DNA of 55,788 nucleotides, taken from the NCBI GenBank assembly GCA_903847975.1, contig CAINFC010000308.1, forward strand, positions 1-55,788, written 5' to 3'. This document shows positions 46,120 through 55,308 of this stretch, piece by piece. The position numbers and the translations under genes are program-made. Each line of letters begins with the position of its first letter. Position 1 is the stretch's first letter. The notes under the pieces were generated by a model, which was not told where the DNA came from, made no database searches, and saw nothing but the letters and a program-made list of their open reading frames with translations. Source of the DNA: an uncultured Acidobacteriota bacterium (GTDB lineage: Bacteria > Acidobacteriota > UBA6911 > CAINFC01).

Positions 46120-46707
46120 ATGAAAAAGAGTTTTTTTGTTTTTCTTATCATGATCGGACTCTTGCCGGGACAAATCGTCCTGTACGCCCAGACTAAAATT
46201 CCCGATCCCCTTCGCTTTTACGCGAAGTACACTCTGGTATGGGAAGCAGTCCGGACCACCCTGACGGAAATGCAGATGGATATCCGACTGGAGGACCGGG
46301 CCGCAGGAAAAATGTACACCCGGGAATACGAATTTTCCAATGCCACCCTGGCCGCCGGCGACCTGGCCAAATACTGCACCCTGCCGAATCTGACCGACGG
46401 CAACTGGTCCAAGGCGCGTTACGAGGTGGAGTCGGTCATCGAACGGATGGAAGGAGACGAAGTCCAGTTCACAGCCAATGTGACCGTCGCAGGGCTGAAG
46501 CGGGATTTCCAGAAGCAGGAGACCTGGATCACCTGTCCCTCCAACGGAGGCCTGGAGCGGAGGATCTATGCCAAAGTGGGTTCCAAGATCATGGGGGGCA
46601 AGTTCAAGCCGGTAGAGAAAAAGGATTTCTGGGACAAGAGCCCGCAGCCCGTGCCGGGCGGACGAACCGGTCCCGATGCCCTTCCCAAGCCGGAGCGCCG
46701 CCCCTAA
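46120..46707 (+). CDS. Hypothetical secreted protein
   Basis: 195 residues, signal peptide 1-23 (LPGQIVLYAQ). The mature region has a BamC/DUF-like mixture of helix and strand (ALYTLVWEAVRTTLTEM-type helix near 40-55, then MYTREYEFSN and ESVIERMEGDEVQFTANVTV), reminiscent of small outer-membrane-associated domains, but no family can be named with confidence. The C-terminus is proline-rich. Two Cys (near 92 and 141) could form a disulfide. Good ribosome site AAGGAAAGGA. It is 87 bases upstream of the next membrane protein on the same strand, leading towards carB. Confidence 0.72.
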   Translation: MKKSFFVFLIMIGLLPGQIVLYAQTKIPDPLRFYAKYTLVWEAVRTTLTEMQMDIRLEDRAAGKMYTREYEFSNATLAAGDLAKYCTLPNLTDGNWSKARYEVESVIERMEGDEVQFTANVTVAGLKRDFQKQETWITCPSNGGLERRIYAKVGSKIMGGKFKPVEKKDFWDKSPQPVPGGRTGPDALPKPERRP

Positions 46708-46794
46708 GGAAGAATCTCTATTCTTTCCCAACGTAAGATTCCCTTGCCCGGGGCAGGCCAATTACACAACGCTTGATTAATCACAAGAGCCGTT

Positions 46795-47571
46795 ATGATA
46801 GACCTTTTTTCGCCATTGACCCTCGTGCTGATGATGATCCTGCTGGTTTGCTTCGGCACGATCCTTGTCATCGGCTTGACCCGAAAAACTTCCCGGCGCC
46901 GCCCCGCGCCCCGAATGCCTCAGGGCGGCGGTGCCATGCTGCCCAAAATCGCGCCTGCGCCAACACCCGAAGAACCGCAGGCACCGGGAGCCCCCGCCGC
47001 CTCCGCGCCCCCGGCTGCCTCTTATGCGCCCCCCTCTTATATGGGCACTTCCCGAAGCGCCGCATCGCCTCCTCCCTCTTCCCCTGGGCCGGGCCACGCC
47101 GAAGCCGACAAATCGCAGATCCCGCCTGCCTTCCGGACGCTGGTCATTACTGCCGGCCTGATCTCCTTCGTGCTGATCGCCATGGCGCTGATGCCGGTGG
47201 ACTGGTTTTCCTGGATTAAAAACATCTCCTGGACGCAGGGGGCTGGAACCTCGGATTCCCTGTGGCTGGAAAAGCTCGGGGAGGAAAAGTTACCCGGACA
47301 GTTCCGCGTCTTCGGGCAGGTTCGAAACGGCGGGCGAAGCGAGCTGATCGACGGCCAGGTCATCCTGAAAATATACGGGGAGGACGGCTCGCTTCTGGAT
47401 ACCGCCATCGTTCCTTTGAAGGAAGGTCACCTGCCGGTGCAGGCCACCTCGGAATTTTCTTTCATCTATGTACCCGGGAACCACGTGATCAGCCGCTATT
47501 CCGTCAGCTTCCAGCGGATGGACGGCAGCCCGCTGCCGCACAAGGATCAGCGTACGCCACCGACTACTTAA
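46795..47571 (+). CDS. Membrane protein with proline-rich linker and FxLYD-like domain
   Basis: 258 residues. First membrane helix about 8-27, a Pro/Ala/Ser-rich segment (35-105), second helix about 118-137, then a C-terminal beta domain: FRVFGQVRNGGRSELIDGQVILKIYGEDGSLLDTA resembles FxLYD-type domains that often sit outside the membrane. Function unknown. It ends 26 bases before carB and could share its transcript; no link to pyrimidine synthesis is evident. The start has only a weak ribosome site. Confidence 0.75.
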   Translation: MIDLFSPLTLVLMMILLVCFGTILVIGLTRKTSRRRPAPRMPQGGGAMLPKIAPAPTPEEPQAPGAPAASAPPAASYAPPSYMGTSRSAASPPPSSPGPGHAEADKSQIPPAFRTLVITAGLISFVLIAMALMPVDWFSWIKNISWTQGAGTSDSLWLEKLGEEKLPGQFRVFGQVRNGGRSELIDGQVILKIYGEDGSLLDTAIVPLKEGHLPVQATSEFSFIYVPGNHVISRYSVSFQRMDGSPLPHKDQRTPPTT

Positions 47572-47597
47572 ATACCCAAGCTGCCGAAAGGACCCCC

Positions 47598-50500
47598 ATG
47601 CCCAGACTGAACGACATCAGGAAAGTAATGATTATCGGCTCCGGCCCGATCGTGATCGGTCAGGCCTGTGAATTCGACTACTCGGGAACCCAAGCCTGCA
47701 AAGCCCTGCACAGCCTTGGGTACGAAGTTCTCCTGGTAAATTCCAATCCCGCCACCATCATGACCGACCCGGGAATGGCCGACATCACCTACCTCGAGCC
47801 CCTCAACCTGCGAACCCTCACGGAAATCATCGAGAAGGAGCGCCCGGATGCTCTTCTCCCCAACCTGGGAGGGCAAACCGGCTTGAACCTTTCCTCCCAG
47901 CTCTGGCGAAGCGGCGTCCTGGCCCGGTACGGGGTCAGGATCATGGGGGTCGATGCCTCGGCGATCGAAAAAGGGGAGGATCGAATCGTTTTCAAGGAAA
48001 CGATGAAAAGCCTGGGAATCGAGATGCCCCGCAGCGCCCCCGCCTTTAGCGTGGAAGAGGCGGAGCGGGTGGCCACGGAAATCGGCTTCCCCCTGGTAGT
48101 GCGCCCCGCCTACACCCTGGGCGGCACCGGGAGCGGCCACGTCTATAACATGGAAGAGCTCCGGACCGTCGCCGGGCGCGGGCTCGCCGCCAGCATGGCC
48201 AGCCAGGTGCTGATCGAAGAGTCGGTCATCGGCTGGGAGGAGCTGGAGCTCGAAGTGGTCCGCGATGCCGACAACCGCATGATTACCGTCTGCTTCATCG
48301 AGAATATCGACGCCATGGGCGTGCATACCGGCGACTCCTTCTGCGCCGCGCCGATGCTGACCATCGATCCGCAGCTGCAGGCCCGGCTGCAGGAATATTC
48401 CTACCGCATCGTCGAGGCCATCGGTGTCATCGGCGGCACCAATATTCAGTTCGCCCACGACCCGAACACCGGGCGCATCGTGGTCATCGAAATCAACCCG
48501 CGGACCTCCCGGTCCTCGGCACTGGCCTCCAAAGCCACCGGCTTCCCCATCGCCCTGATTTCCGCCAAGCTGGCCGGCGGTCTTTCCATGAAAGAAATTC
48601 CCTACTGGCGCGGCGACTCCCTGGCCGATTACACGCCATGGGGCGATTATGTGGTGATCAAATTTTCCCGGTGGGCCTTTGAAAAGTTCAAGGACGCCAA
48701 GGACAAGCTGGGAACCCAGATGCGGGCGGTCGGGGAAGTAATGAGCATCGGCAAGACTTACAAGGAGGCCTTTCAGAAAGCTATCCGCTCCCTGGAAAAC
48801 GGACGGACCGGCCTGGGCTTTGCCAAGGACTTCCACAGCCGCTCCCTGGCGGAGCTCATGGAAATGCTCAACGATCCGAGCAGCGAGCGCCAGTACCTGA
48901 TGTACGAGGCGCTGCGCAAGGGCGCCACCATCGAAGAGCTGCACCGCAAGACCCACCTGAAAGCCTGGTTCATCGAGCAGATGAAAGAGCTGGTGGAGCT
49001 CGAGGAAAAAATCCTTTCCTTTCGCGGAAAGGAGCTCCCCGACGAGCTGCTGATACAAGCTAAAAAGGACGGATTTGCGGATGCCTATCTGGCCCGGCTG
49101 CTGCAGGTCCCGGAGAAGGAAATCCGGGCGCGGCGGACCGCTCTGGGTGTGGTTCACTCCTGGGATGCGGTTCCGGTGAGCGGCGTCCAGAACGCCGCCT
49201 ATTATTATTCCACCTACAACGGGACCGACAAAGTGGCCACCAGCGCGCGGCCCAAGGTCATGGTGCTGGGAGGCGGTCCGAACCGCATCGGCCAGGGGAT
49301 CGAGTTCGACTACTGCTGCGTCCACGCGGCCCTGGCCCTGCGGGAGGCCGGCTACGAAACCATCATGGTCAACTGCAACCCGGAGACGGTCTCCACCGAT
49401 TACGACACCTCGGACAAGCTCTACTTCGAACCCCTGACGGTGGAAGACGTGCTGGCCATTTACGAAAAAGAGAAGCCCATCGGGGTAGTGGTGCAGTTTG
49501 GCGGCCAGACCCCCCTCAATATCGCCCGGGAGCTCGAGGCAGCCGGAGTGAAAATCCTGGGGACTTCGCCGGACATTATCGACCTGGCGGAAGACCGCGA
49601 CCGCTTTCGGCAGATGATGAAGCAGATGGAAATTCCCATGGCCGAGTCGGGAATGTCCAGCAGCTTCGAGGAGGCCGCGGAGATTGCGGCGCGGATCGGG
49701 TACCCGCTGATGGTCCGCCCGTCCTTCGTCCTGGGCGGACGAGGCATGGAGGTGGTTCACGACGAAGCCATGCTCCGGGAATATTTCGCCGAAGCGCTGC
49801 AGGTGACCCCGGACCGGCCGATCCTGATCGACCGGTTTCTGGACAACGCCGTTGAGGCCGAAGCGGATGCCCTGGCCGACGGCACGGACGCGTTCGTACC
49901 GGCGGTCATGGAACACATCGAACTGGCCGGGATACACTCCGGGGACTCAGCCTGCGTGCTCCCCCCGGTTTCCCTTCCCGAAAAGCACATCCGCACCATC
50001 AAGGAATACACCTTGCGCATCAGCCGCGAGCTGAAGGTCTGCGGAGTCATGAACATTCAGTACGCCATCTGCCAGGACCAGGTGTATGTTCTGGAAGCCA
50101 ACCCGAGAGCTTCCCGGACGGTTCCCCTGGTTTCCAAGGTCTGCAATGTGCCCATGGCCCGGATCGCCACCCGCCTCATGCTCGGAACCAGGCTGCGGGA
50201 ACTCGGCTTAAAGGACCGGACCATTCCCTACCTGGGCGTCAAGGAAGTGGTGCTGCCCTTCAACATGTTTCCGGAGGTCGACCCGGTGCTGGGTCCGGAA
50301 ATGCGCTCCACCGGCGAAGTGCTCGGCCTGGCCTCCACCTTCGGTCTGGCCGTCTTCAAAGCCCAGGAAGCGGTCCAGCCGCCGCTGCCGACCAAGGGTA
50401 CGGTTTTTCTTTCCATTATCGATAAGGATAAGCCGGAAGTGCTGGCCATTGCCCGCCGGTTCCTGGAGCTGGGATTCCGGATCAAAGCGACCCAGGGCAC

Positions 50501-50804
50501 CTGGTCCTTCCTGCAGAAGAACCATATCGCTGCGGAGCTGAGCCACAAGATCAGCGAATATCACCGGCCCAATATTCTGGATGAAATCATGAGCCACAAG
50601 ATTGAACTGATCATCAACACTCCGGCCGGCAAAAAGGGACAATCCGACGGCGCGGCCATCCGCAAGGCGGCGGTGAAATACAATATTCCTTACATCACCA
50701 CCCTTACCGCGGCGCGGGCCGCGGTCCAGGGAATCGGCGAATACCGCATCGGCGGAGGCGGGGTCAAGTCCCTGCAGGAATACCACCGGGAGATCCGCGA
50801 CTGA
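47598..50804 (+). CDS. carB: Carbamoyl-phosphate synthase large subunit
   Basis: 1068 residues, full length. Makes carbamoyl phosphate from bicarbonate, ATP and ammonia supplied by CarA, feeding arginine and pyrimidine synthesis. Seen: the opening KVMIIGSGPIVIGQACEFDYSG and its second-half counterpart KVMVLGGGPNRIGQGIEFDYC, marking the two homologous synthetase halves; two ATP-grasp domains (FPLVVRPAYTLGGTGSG; YPLMVRPSFVLGGRGME); and the C-terminal MGS-like allosteric domain (from about 930). ATG 47598 has GAAAGGA upstream. carA is not adjacent, so the subunits are encoded apart. Confidence 0.98.
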   Translation: MPRLNDIRKVMIIGSGPIVIGQACEFDYSGTQACKALHSLGYEVLLVNSNPATIMTDPGMADITYLEPLNLRTLTEIIEKERPDALLPNLGGQTGLNLSSQLWRSGVLARYGVRIMGVDASAIEKGEDRIVFKETMKSLGIEMPRSAPAFSVEEAERVATEIGFPLVVRPAYTLGGTGSGHVYNMEELRTVAGRGLAASMASQVLIEESVIGWEELELEVVRDADNRMITVCFIENIDAMGVHTGDSFCAAPMLTIDPQLQARLQEYSYRIVEAIGVIGGTNIQFAHDPNTGRIVVIEINPRTSRSSALASKATGFPIALISAKLAGGLSMKEIPYWRGDSLADYTPWGDYVVIKFSRWAFEKFKDAKDKLGTQMRAVGEVMSIGKTYKEAFQKAIRSLENGRTGLGFAKDFHSRSLAELMEMLNDPSSERQYLMYEALRKGATIEELHRKTHLKAWFIEQMKELVELEEKILSFRGKELPDELLIQAKKDGFADAYLARLLQVPEKEIRARRTALGVVHSWDAVPVSGVQNAAYYYSTYNGTDKVATSARPKVMVLGGGPNRIGQGIEFDYCCVHAALALREAGYETIMVNCNPETVSTDYDTSDKLYFEPLTVEDVLAIYEKEKPIGVVVQFGGQTPLNIARELEAAGVKILGTSPDIIDLAEDRDRFRQMMKQMEIPMAESGMSSSFEEAAEIAARIGYPLMVRPSFVLGGRGMEVVHDEAMLREYFAEALQVTPDRPILIDRFLDNAVEAEADALADGTDAFVPAVMEHIELAGIHSGDSACVLPPVSLPEKHIRTIKEYTLRISRELKVCGVMNIQYAICQDQVYVLEANPRASRTVPLVSKVCNVPMARIATRLMLGTRLRELGLKDRTIPYLGVKEVVLPFNMFPEVDPVLGPEMRSTGEVLGLASTFGLAVFKAQEAVQPPLPTKGTVFLSIIDKDKPEVLAIARRFLELGFRIKATQGTWSFLQKNHIAAELSHKISEYHRPNILDEIMSHKIELIINTPAGKKGQSDGAAIRKAAVKYNIPYITTLTAARAAVQGIGEYRIGGGGVKSLQEYHREIRD

Positions 50805-50867
50805 CCCCGGGTCTCTTCCTGGATGGCCCGGGAGGAAGTCACCCTCTCCGGGCCGCCGGCCCTTTCG

Positions 50868-50946
50868 CTTTATTTCCCGATCTTCCTTTCTTCCTGTGAT
50901 TCCCAACTTTTCCCGGGAAGACGGGAAGATCCGGAAGGAAAAAGAA
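50868..50946. repeat. Family A-like hairpin between carB and the CBM9-like gene
   Basis: Imperfect inverted repeat: CTTTATTTCCCGATCTTCC / GGAAGATCCGGAAGGAAAAAG type arms flanking CTTCCTGTGATTCCC. It lies between convergent genes, so it may act as a two-way terminator as well as belonging to family A. Confidence 0.55.
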
Positions 50947-50960
50947 GAAGCCCTTCGATC

Positions 50961-51827
50961 CTACCACCAGAGCCGCCTCACGCACTCGCCAGGTTCGGCA
51001 AGATAAAGCCGGCCCCAGTCTTCCTCCCGCCACACCGACCATTTCAGGCTGGAGCCGTCCCAGGCCAGGTAGCTGCTGGTTCGTGCTCCGCCGGGCACCA
51101 GGTAGCTCCCTTCCCCGGTGTCATTGTCGCCCACGGCCACATTGAAGCCGATGGTGTCGCCGGGCTGAAGGCGGCGAAACCGGCCCGCCGTTCCCCCGGA
51201 CCAGTCGGAGGTGTCCTCGGTATTGATCATTGCCAGCGGAACGCGAAACTCAACCGAATATCCGTGCGGCAGGATGGCCACCGCCGACTTCCACCCGTTT
51301 TCCAGTCCGGGGTTGTCGCGAGGCTCGGTCTGCTCCCCGCCCCCCACGGAGGTGATCAGCTGGAATCCTTCCTGATTGCGGACTCCCTGGAAGACCCCCC
51401 TGTCGAAATCGCCCGGCTGCCGGTCGCCGTCGATCATCACTTCGACATCATCGTCCTGCCACAAATACGGGTAGGTATGCACGGCGACCAGCCGGTCGTC
51501 GGTGACCTCGACGGCGACATAGAGGCTGTCGTCGTCATACATGGTGCGAACGGTATACCGCAAATCGGCCTGGCTGTCGGGCACGGCGATGTAGGGGAAG
51601 TCCGGCACCTTGGGGATGACGCCGGGCGCCTGCCCGGGATGAACGGCGGCAAGGCAGACAGGCATGGCGGCACTCCATTCGAACAGCCCGATTTTCCCAT
51701 CCAGGGTTACCGGCCAGTGGGTCCGGTAAGCGACCATAATCTGCTGGCCGGGCCGGCTGGTGGGCTGTTCGCCGAAAACGGCGGGTGCGGTGAGGAGCAG
51801 GAGAACACTCAGACATAATCGTTTCAT
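50961..51827 (-). CDS. Secreted CBM9/DOMON-like carbohydrate-binding protein
   Basis: 288 residues, signal peptide 1-19 (LLLTAPAVFGEQ). One domain with the CBM9-like pattern: WPVTLDGKIGLFEWSAAMP at the start, LRYTVRTMYDDDSLYVAVEVTDDRLV, then WQDDDVEVMIDGDR, and a late strand GYSVEFRVPLAMINTED. Such beta-sandwich domains bind sugars or, in DOMON relatives, haem; no catalytic domain is attached. It has the same orientation as the P-loop gene 30 bases upstream. It probably sits in the periplasm or outside the cell; ligand unknown. Confidence 0.83.
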   Translation of the reverse strand: MKRLCLSVLLLLTAPAVFGEQPTSRPGQQIMVAYRTHWPVTLDGKIGLFEWSAAMPVCLAAVHPGQAPGVIPKVPDFPYIAVPDSQADLRYTVRTMYDDDSLYVAVEVTDDRLVAVHTYPYLWQDDDVEVMIDGDRQPGDFDRGVFQGVRNQEGFQLITSVGGGEQTEPRDNPGLENGWKSAVAILPHGYSVEFRVPLAMINTEDTSDWSGGTAGRFRRLQPGDTIGFNVAVGDNDTGEGSYLVPGGARTSSYLAWDGSSLKWSVWREEDWGRLYLAEPGECVRRLWW

Positions 51828-51857
51828 TGCTTTTCCTTTCCGGTGCTTGGGTTCTTG

Positions 51858-52376
51858 TCAGGCGGCCAGGCGGGACAGGATCTGCCGGACCACCTCATCC
51901 ATATCGCGGTAGACCAGGACCGGCGTCCGGGTCTCCGACAGCAAGAGTTCGATTCGTTCGTCAATATTTTTCTGGAAGCTGCGGTCTACGGAACGAACCC
52001 CGTCCGGATTCAGGTAGGCGTCGGTAATCTCCACCCGGATCAGCAGATCGTAGGTTTGCACCCAGTAGCGGACCAGGCCGTAAAGGGCTTCGATGTGGCC
52101 GAACTTGTGGGCCAGATAGGCGTAGTTGTCCAGAATGGAGCGGTCGCAGATGATATAGCGGTAGATTTTGGACAGCTCGATTTCTTTGGTGATGGTGGTA
52201 GTCAGTATCCAGGTCTGGGCTTCCAGGCTGGTATCTTCGTTGATGGGAAAAGGGCACCGTCGGGCCAGCTCTTCGATGTAGCCGACGTCGATGTTCTGCT
52301 TCTTCAAGCGGGTGCAAAGCTCGTAGGTCAGGGTGGTTTTCCCGACTCCGTGGGTGCCGATAAATGCGATTTTCAT
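51858..52376 (-). CDS. P-loop ATPase/kinase-like protein (AAA_28 type)
   Basis: 172 residues. Walker A GTHGVGKTT (7-15), then a thymidylate-kinase-like order: EELARRCPFPINEDTS, ICDRSILDNYAYLAHKF (Walker-B-like plus DR motif), and LLIRVEITDAYLNPDGVRS. Matches the AAA_28/NadR-like group of small predicted nucleoside or nucleotide kinases. Start 52376 was chosen because MKIAFIG begins the fold and AGGGGAAA precedes it. Adjacent genes give no substrate clue; divergent from tyrS by 107 bases. Confidence 0.85.
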   Translation of the reverse strand: MKIAFIGTHGVGKTTLTYELCTRLKKQNIDVGYIEELARRCPFPINEDTSLEAQTWILTTTITKEIELSKIYRYIICDRSILDNYAYLAHKFGHIEALYGLVRYWVQTYDLLIRVEITDAYLNPDGVRSVDRSFQKNIDERIELLLSETRTPVLVYRDMDEVVRQILSRLAA

Positions 52377-52483
52377 GGTTTTCCCCTGCGATAAAGGGAT
52401 ATTGTAGTGGGAAAGGAAATGCAAGGCAAGATTTGTCTAACCGCCCGGTGATTGGTAATATTGCATGTTCTGGAGAATGGAAG

Positions 52484-53764
52484 ATGATGACCCTTTATGA
52501 AGAATTGCAATGGCGCGGCTTTCTGCATCAGGCCACGCACGAGGATCTGGGAGAGCGGCTGGAAAAGGAGCCGATCGCCTTATACTGCGGGTTTGACCCG
52601 ACGGCCGACAGCCTGCATATCGGCAGCATGCTGCCTATTATGGGCCTGGCCCACTTTCAGCGACACGGGCACCGGCCGATCGTGGTCGTGGGCGGAGGCA
52701 CCGGGCTGATCGGAGATCCCAGCGGCAAAACGCAGGAGCGGCAGCTCCTCACCAAGGAGCAGGTGGAAATCAACGCCCTGGGAATCCGCCGGCAGCTGGC
52801 CCATTTTCTGGACTTTGAAGGACCCTGCAGCGCGCGGATGGTCAACAACGCCGAGTGGCTCTGCGCCCTGAGCCTGGTCGATTTTTTGCGGGATATCGGC
52901 AAGCATTTTTCGATCAACATGATGCTGGCCAAGGATTCCGTCCGGCAGAGGGTCCAGGACCGGGACCACGGCATGTCGTTCACCGAATTCACCTACAGCC
53001 TGCTGCAGTCCTACGACTTTTTATACCTTTCCGACCACTACGACTGCCGGATGCAGGTCGGCGGCAGCGACCAGTGGGGCAACATCGTCTCCGGCATGGA
53101 CCTGATCCGGCGCCTGCGGGACAAGACCGCTTACGGACTGACATTTCCTCTGGTCACCAAGAGCGACGGAACCAAGTTTGGAAAAACCGAGACGGGTAAC
53201 GTCTGGCTGGATCCCCGGCGCACTTCCCCCTACCGGTTCTACCAGTTCTGGATCAACCAGGCGGATGCGGACCTGCCCCGCTGGATGAAGTTTTTCACTT
53301 ACCTCTCCCGGGAGGAAGTTCAGGAATATGAACGGCTGCTCCGGGAAGAGCCGGAAAAGCGGGTGGCCCAAAAGCGCCTGGCGGAAGAGGTGACCCGATT
53401 GCTGCACGGGCAGGAAGCCCTGGACGGCGCCGTGCGCGCCAGCGAAGCCATGTTCGGAGGCTCGCTCCAGGGCCTGGACGATGCCGCCCTGGAGGATGTC
53501 TTCAGCGAAATGCCCGCCAGCGAGCTCAGCAGCCGGCTTCTTTCTGCCAGCCCCCTGCTGATCGAGGTCCTGATCGAAGCCGGCGTTTTCCAGAGCAAAG
53601 GGGAAGCCCGGCGTCTGATTCAGAGCCACGGCTTCTATCTCAACAACCAGCGGGTTGACGCCGAGGACCTGCGGCTTACGGAGCGGTCGCTCTGCTCCTC
53701 ACGGATCGCCGTGGTCCGCAAGGGGAAAAAGAACTACCACCTGCTGAAGTTCGTCGACCGTTAG
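52484..53764 (+). CDS. tyrS: Tyrosyl-tRNA synthetase
   Basis: 426 residues, full length. Class I synthetase: the HIGH motif is HIGS (H45-S48) and KMSKS is KFGKT (about 230-234); the substrate pocket carries YCGFDPTADSLH and QVGGSDQWGN; the C-terminal S4-like RNA-binding domain spans about 360-426. Two consecutive ATG codons (52484, 52487) follow GGAGAATGGAAG; the first is taken here. The 107-base divergent space shows no T-box leader. rsmD follows after 25 bases, probably in one transcript. Confidence 0.97.
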   Translation: MMTLYEELQWRGFLHQATHEDLGERLEKEPIALYCGFDPTADSLHIGSMLPIMGLAHFQRHGHRPIVVVGGGTGLIGDPSGKTQERQLLTKEQVEINALGIRRQLAHFLDFEGPCSARMVNNAEWLCALSLVDFLRDIGKHFSINMMLAKDSVRQRVQDRDHGMSFTEFTYSLLQSYDFLYLSDHYDCRMQVGGSDQWGNIVSGMDLIRRLRDKTAYGLTFPLVTKSDGTKFGKTETGNVWLDPRRTSPYRFYQFWINQADADLPRWMKFFTYLSREEVQEYERLLREEPEKRVAQKRLAEEVTRLLHGQEALDGAVRASEAMFGGSLQGLDDAALEDVFSEMPASELSSRLLSASPLLIEVLIEAGVFQSKGEARRLIQSHGFYLNNQRVDAEDLRLTERSLCSSRIAVVRKGKKNYHLLKFVDR

Positions 53765-53789
53765 CCCCGGGTCCCTCGGACGGCGGGCC

Positions 53790-54428
53790 ATGCGGATCAT
53801 TGCCGGAACATTGCGGGGCCGACGCCTGAGCTGCCCGGCCGGCCTTGCCCTGCGGCCGACTTCCGATCGCCTCAAGGAAACCCTGTTCAACATCCTGGCG
53901 CCCCGGATGGCTGGATGCGCCTTCCTGGACCTGTTCGCAGGAAGCGGAGCGATCGGCCTGGAAGCGCACAGCCGCGGGGCTTCGCCGGTGGTCCTGGCGG
54001 AAATGGAAGCCCGGTCCCTGCAGTGCCTGCACGACAACCTGACCCGCTGCGGGGTGCGGGAAGCGCTGCGCGTCCTGCCTATGTCCTCCGATAAGGCGCT
54101 GGCCCGGCTGAGCGGGGAAGGCATACGTTTTGACCTGATTTTCCTGGATCCGCCCTACGGGCAGACTGCGCTCTACCAACAGACCCTGGAAGCCATCGAT
54201 GAAAAAGGCCTCCTGGCTCCCGACGGCCTGGTCATCGCCGAGCATCCGGCCCGATGCCCGCTTGAAGAGCTCTATGGCGGCTTGCAGCAGACGCGCCGGC
54301 ATCGTGTCGGCGACAGTGGGCTGTCCTTTTACAGCCGCTCCGTTCCACCCATGACTGCCGAAAAAGAAGAAGAAATGGAGAAGAGAAATGAATTGTCTGA
54401 TCGTTTATTGCCATCCGAATCCGAATAG
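53790..54428 (+). CDS. rsmD: 16S rRNA (guanine(966)-N(2))-methyltransferase
   Basis: 212 residues. Modifies G966 of 16S rRNA during 30S assembly. Seen: the opening MRIIAGTLRGRRL, RPTSDRLKETLFNIL, SAM-binding FLDLFAGSGAIGLEA, and the amino-methyltransferase motif DPPY (D120-Y123). The C-terminal 25 residues (EKEEEMEKRNELSDRLLPSESE) extend beyond the usual end and are encoded by DNA shared with the start of the next gene; they may be a read-on tail. Weak ribosome site, 25 bases after tyrS, so translation may depend on coupling. Confidence 0.95.
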   Translation: MRIIAGTLRGRRLSCPAGLALRPTSDRLKETLFNILAPRMAGCAFLDLFAGSGAIGLEAHSRGASPVVLAEMEARSLQCLHDNLTRCGVREALRVLPMSSDKALARLSGEGIRFDLIFLDPPYGQTALYQQTLEAIDEKGLLAPDGLVIAEHPARCPLEELYGGLQQTRRHRVGDSGLSFYSRSVPPMTAEKEEEMEKRNELSDRLLPSESE

Positions 54429-54969
54429 CTTCAACCATGCCATTCTGCAGGCGGTCCGGGAGCAACTGCAGGAGATGGGGCATTCCTTCTCGGTCCGGGA
54501 CCTGTACGCACAGAATTTCAACCCGGTCCTGACCGGCGCGGAAATAGCGGACAGCCGGAAGGAAGGGATTCCCGCCGACGTGCGCGCCGAACAGGACGCA
54601 ATCCGGGCCGCCGATCGGGTTCTTTTTATTTACCCGCTCTGGTGGTCCGGCATGCCGGCGATGCTGAAGGGCTACTTCGACCGGGTTTTCGGCGAGGGAT
54701 TTGCCTTCCGGATCAGTGGATTGGAGATGGAAGGCCTGCTCCAACCCAGAAAGGTACTGCTTTTTACGACCACCGGGGCGCCGGAGGAGGTGTTTGCCTC
54801 GACCGGGATGTTTACGAGCATGAAACAGACGATCGATGAAGCCATCTTTCTCTTTTGCGGCATGGAAGTGGTCGGGCATCGGTATCTTACTTCGGTTCCC
54901 TTCCTCGGAGAGGAAGACCGCCGCCGGATGCTCGCGGAAGTAAAGATCTTCCTTCAGGAAAAGCTGTAG
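54388..54969 (+). CDS. NAD(P)H:quinone oxidoreductase, flavodoxin-like fold
   Basis: 193 residues, FMN/FAD flavodoxin-2 type (MdaB/YwrO/NQO-like). Seen: MNCLIVYCHPNPNSFNHAIL (phosphate loop), FIYPLWWSGMPAMLKGYFDRVFGEGFAF, and LLFTTTGAPEEV. Reduces quinones by two electrons in the cytoplasm, protecting against redox cycling. ATG 54388 has GGAGAAGAGAA upstream and lies inside the 3' end of rsmD, a 41-base overlap in another frame, so the pair is translationally coupled. Confidence 0.92.
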   Translation: MNCLIVYCHPNPNSFNHAILQAVREQLQEMGHSFSVRDLYAQNFNPVLTGAEIADSRKEGIPADVRAEQDAIRAADRVLFIYPLWWSGMPAMLKGYFDRVFGEGFAFRISGLEMEGLLQPRKVLLFTTTGAPEEVFASTGMFTSMKQTIDEAIFLFCGMEVVGHRYLTSVPFLGEEDRRRMLAEVKIFLQEKL

Positions 54970-55090
54970 CCGACGCATCCGGGTGTGTTCCTGCAGCTTC
55001 CCGCTTGCGCCCCGCAAACGGAAGCTCCCTCATGCAACCCTTTTTGTCCGGTTCCGCCGTTCCCTGCGGAAATTAGCCTCGTTCCGCTCG

Positions 55091-55203
55091 GAGCGAAATA
55101 GCGGATATCGCAGCATTGTGCTCCGCCATGGCCTTGGGAGGCCCCGCGTTAACCCGCACGGGACTGTTATTCCGAAGCGAAGTCCCGTCAGGGACGGCAG
55201 AAC
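55091..55203 (-). repeat. Family B (Bb) repeat, reversed partial copy
   Basis: AAATAGCGGATATCG, CTCCGCCATGGCCTTGGGAG, then GAAGTCCCGTCAGGGACGGC: the reverse orientation of Bb as in 14740-14851. It ends 12 bases before D hairpin 55216-55260. The 819-base space 54970-55788 is filled by this, three D hairpins, C copy 4 and a pair of direct repeats; no gene is seen. Confidence 0.65.
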
Positions 55204-55215
55204 CGGACAAAAAAC

Positions 55216-55260
55216 CGATTTTTCGAGAAGCCATCCAAGAAGATAATCTCGAAAAAATCG
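55216..55260. repeat. Joint hairpin D (copy at 55.2 kb)
   Basis: CGATTTTTCGAGA (55216-55228) pairs with TCTCGAAAAAATCG (55247-55260) with one bulge; the loop starts AGCCATCC. The right arm shares GAAGATAATCTCG with the D half site at 40540-40551. Confidence 0.65.
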
Positions 55261-55308
55261 CGCAGGCGCCTCCGGGAAGAGGCCTTTCCTTCTCCGGGGG
55301 AGGACGCG

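Noticed and set aside
47568-49937. A 789-codon minus-strand frame inside carB.
   Set aside because: Antisense shadow; carB is complete and canonical.
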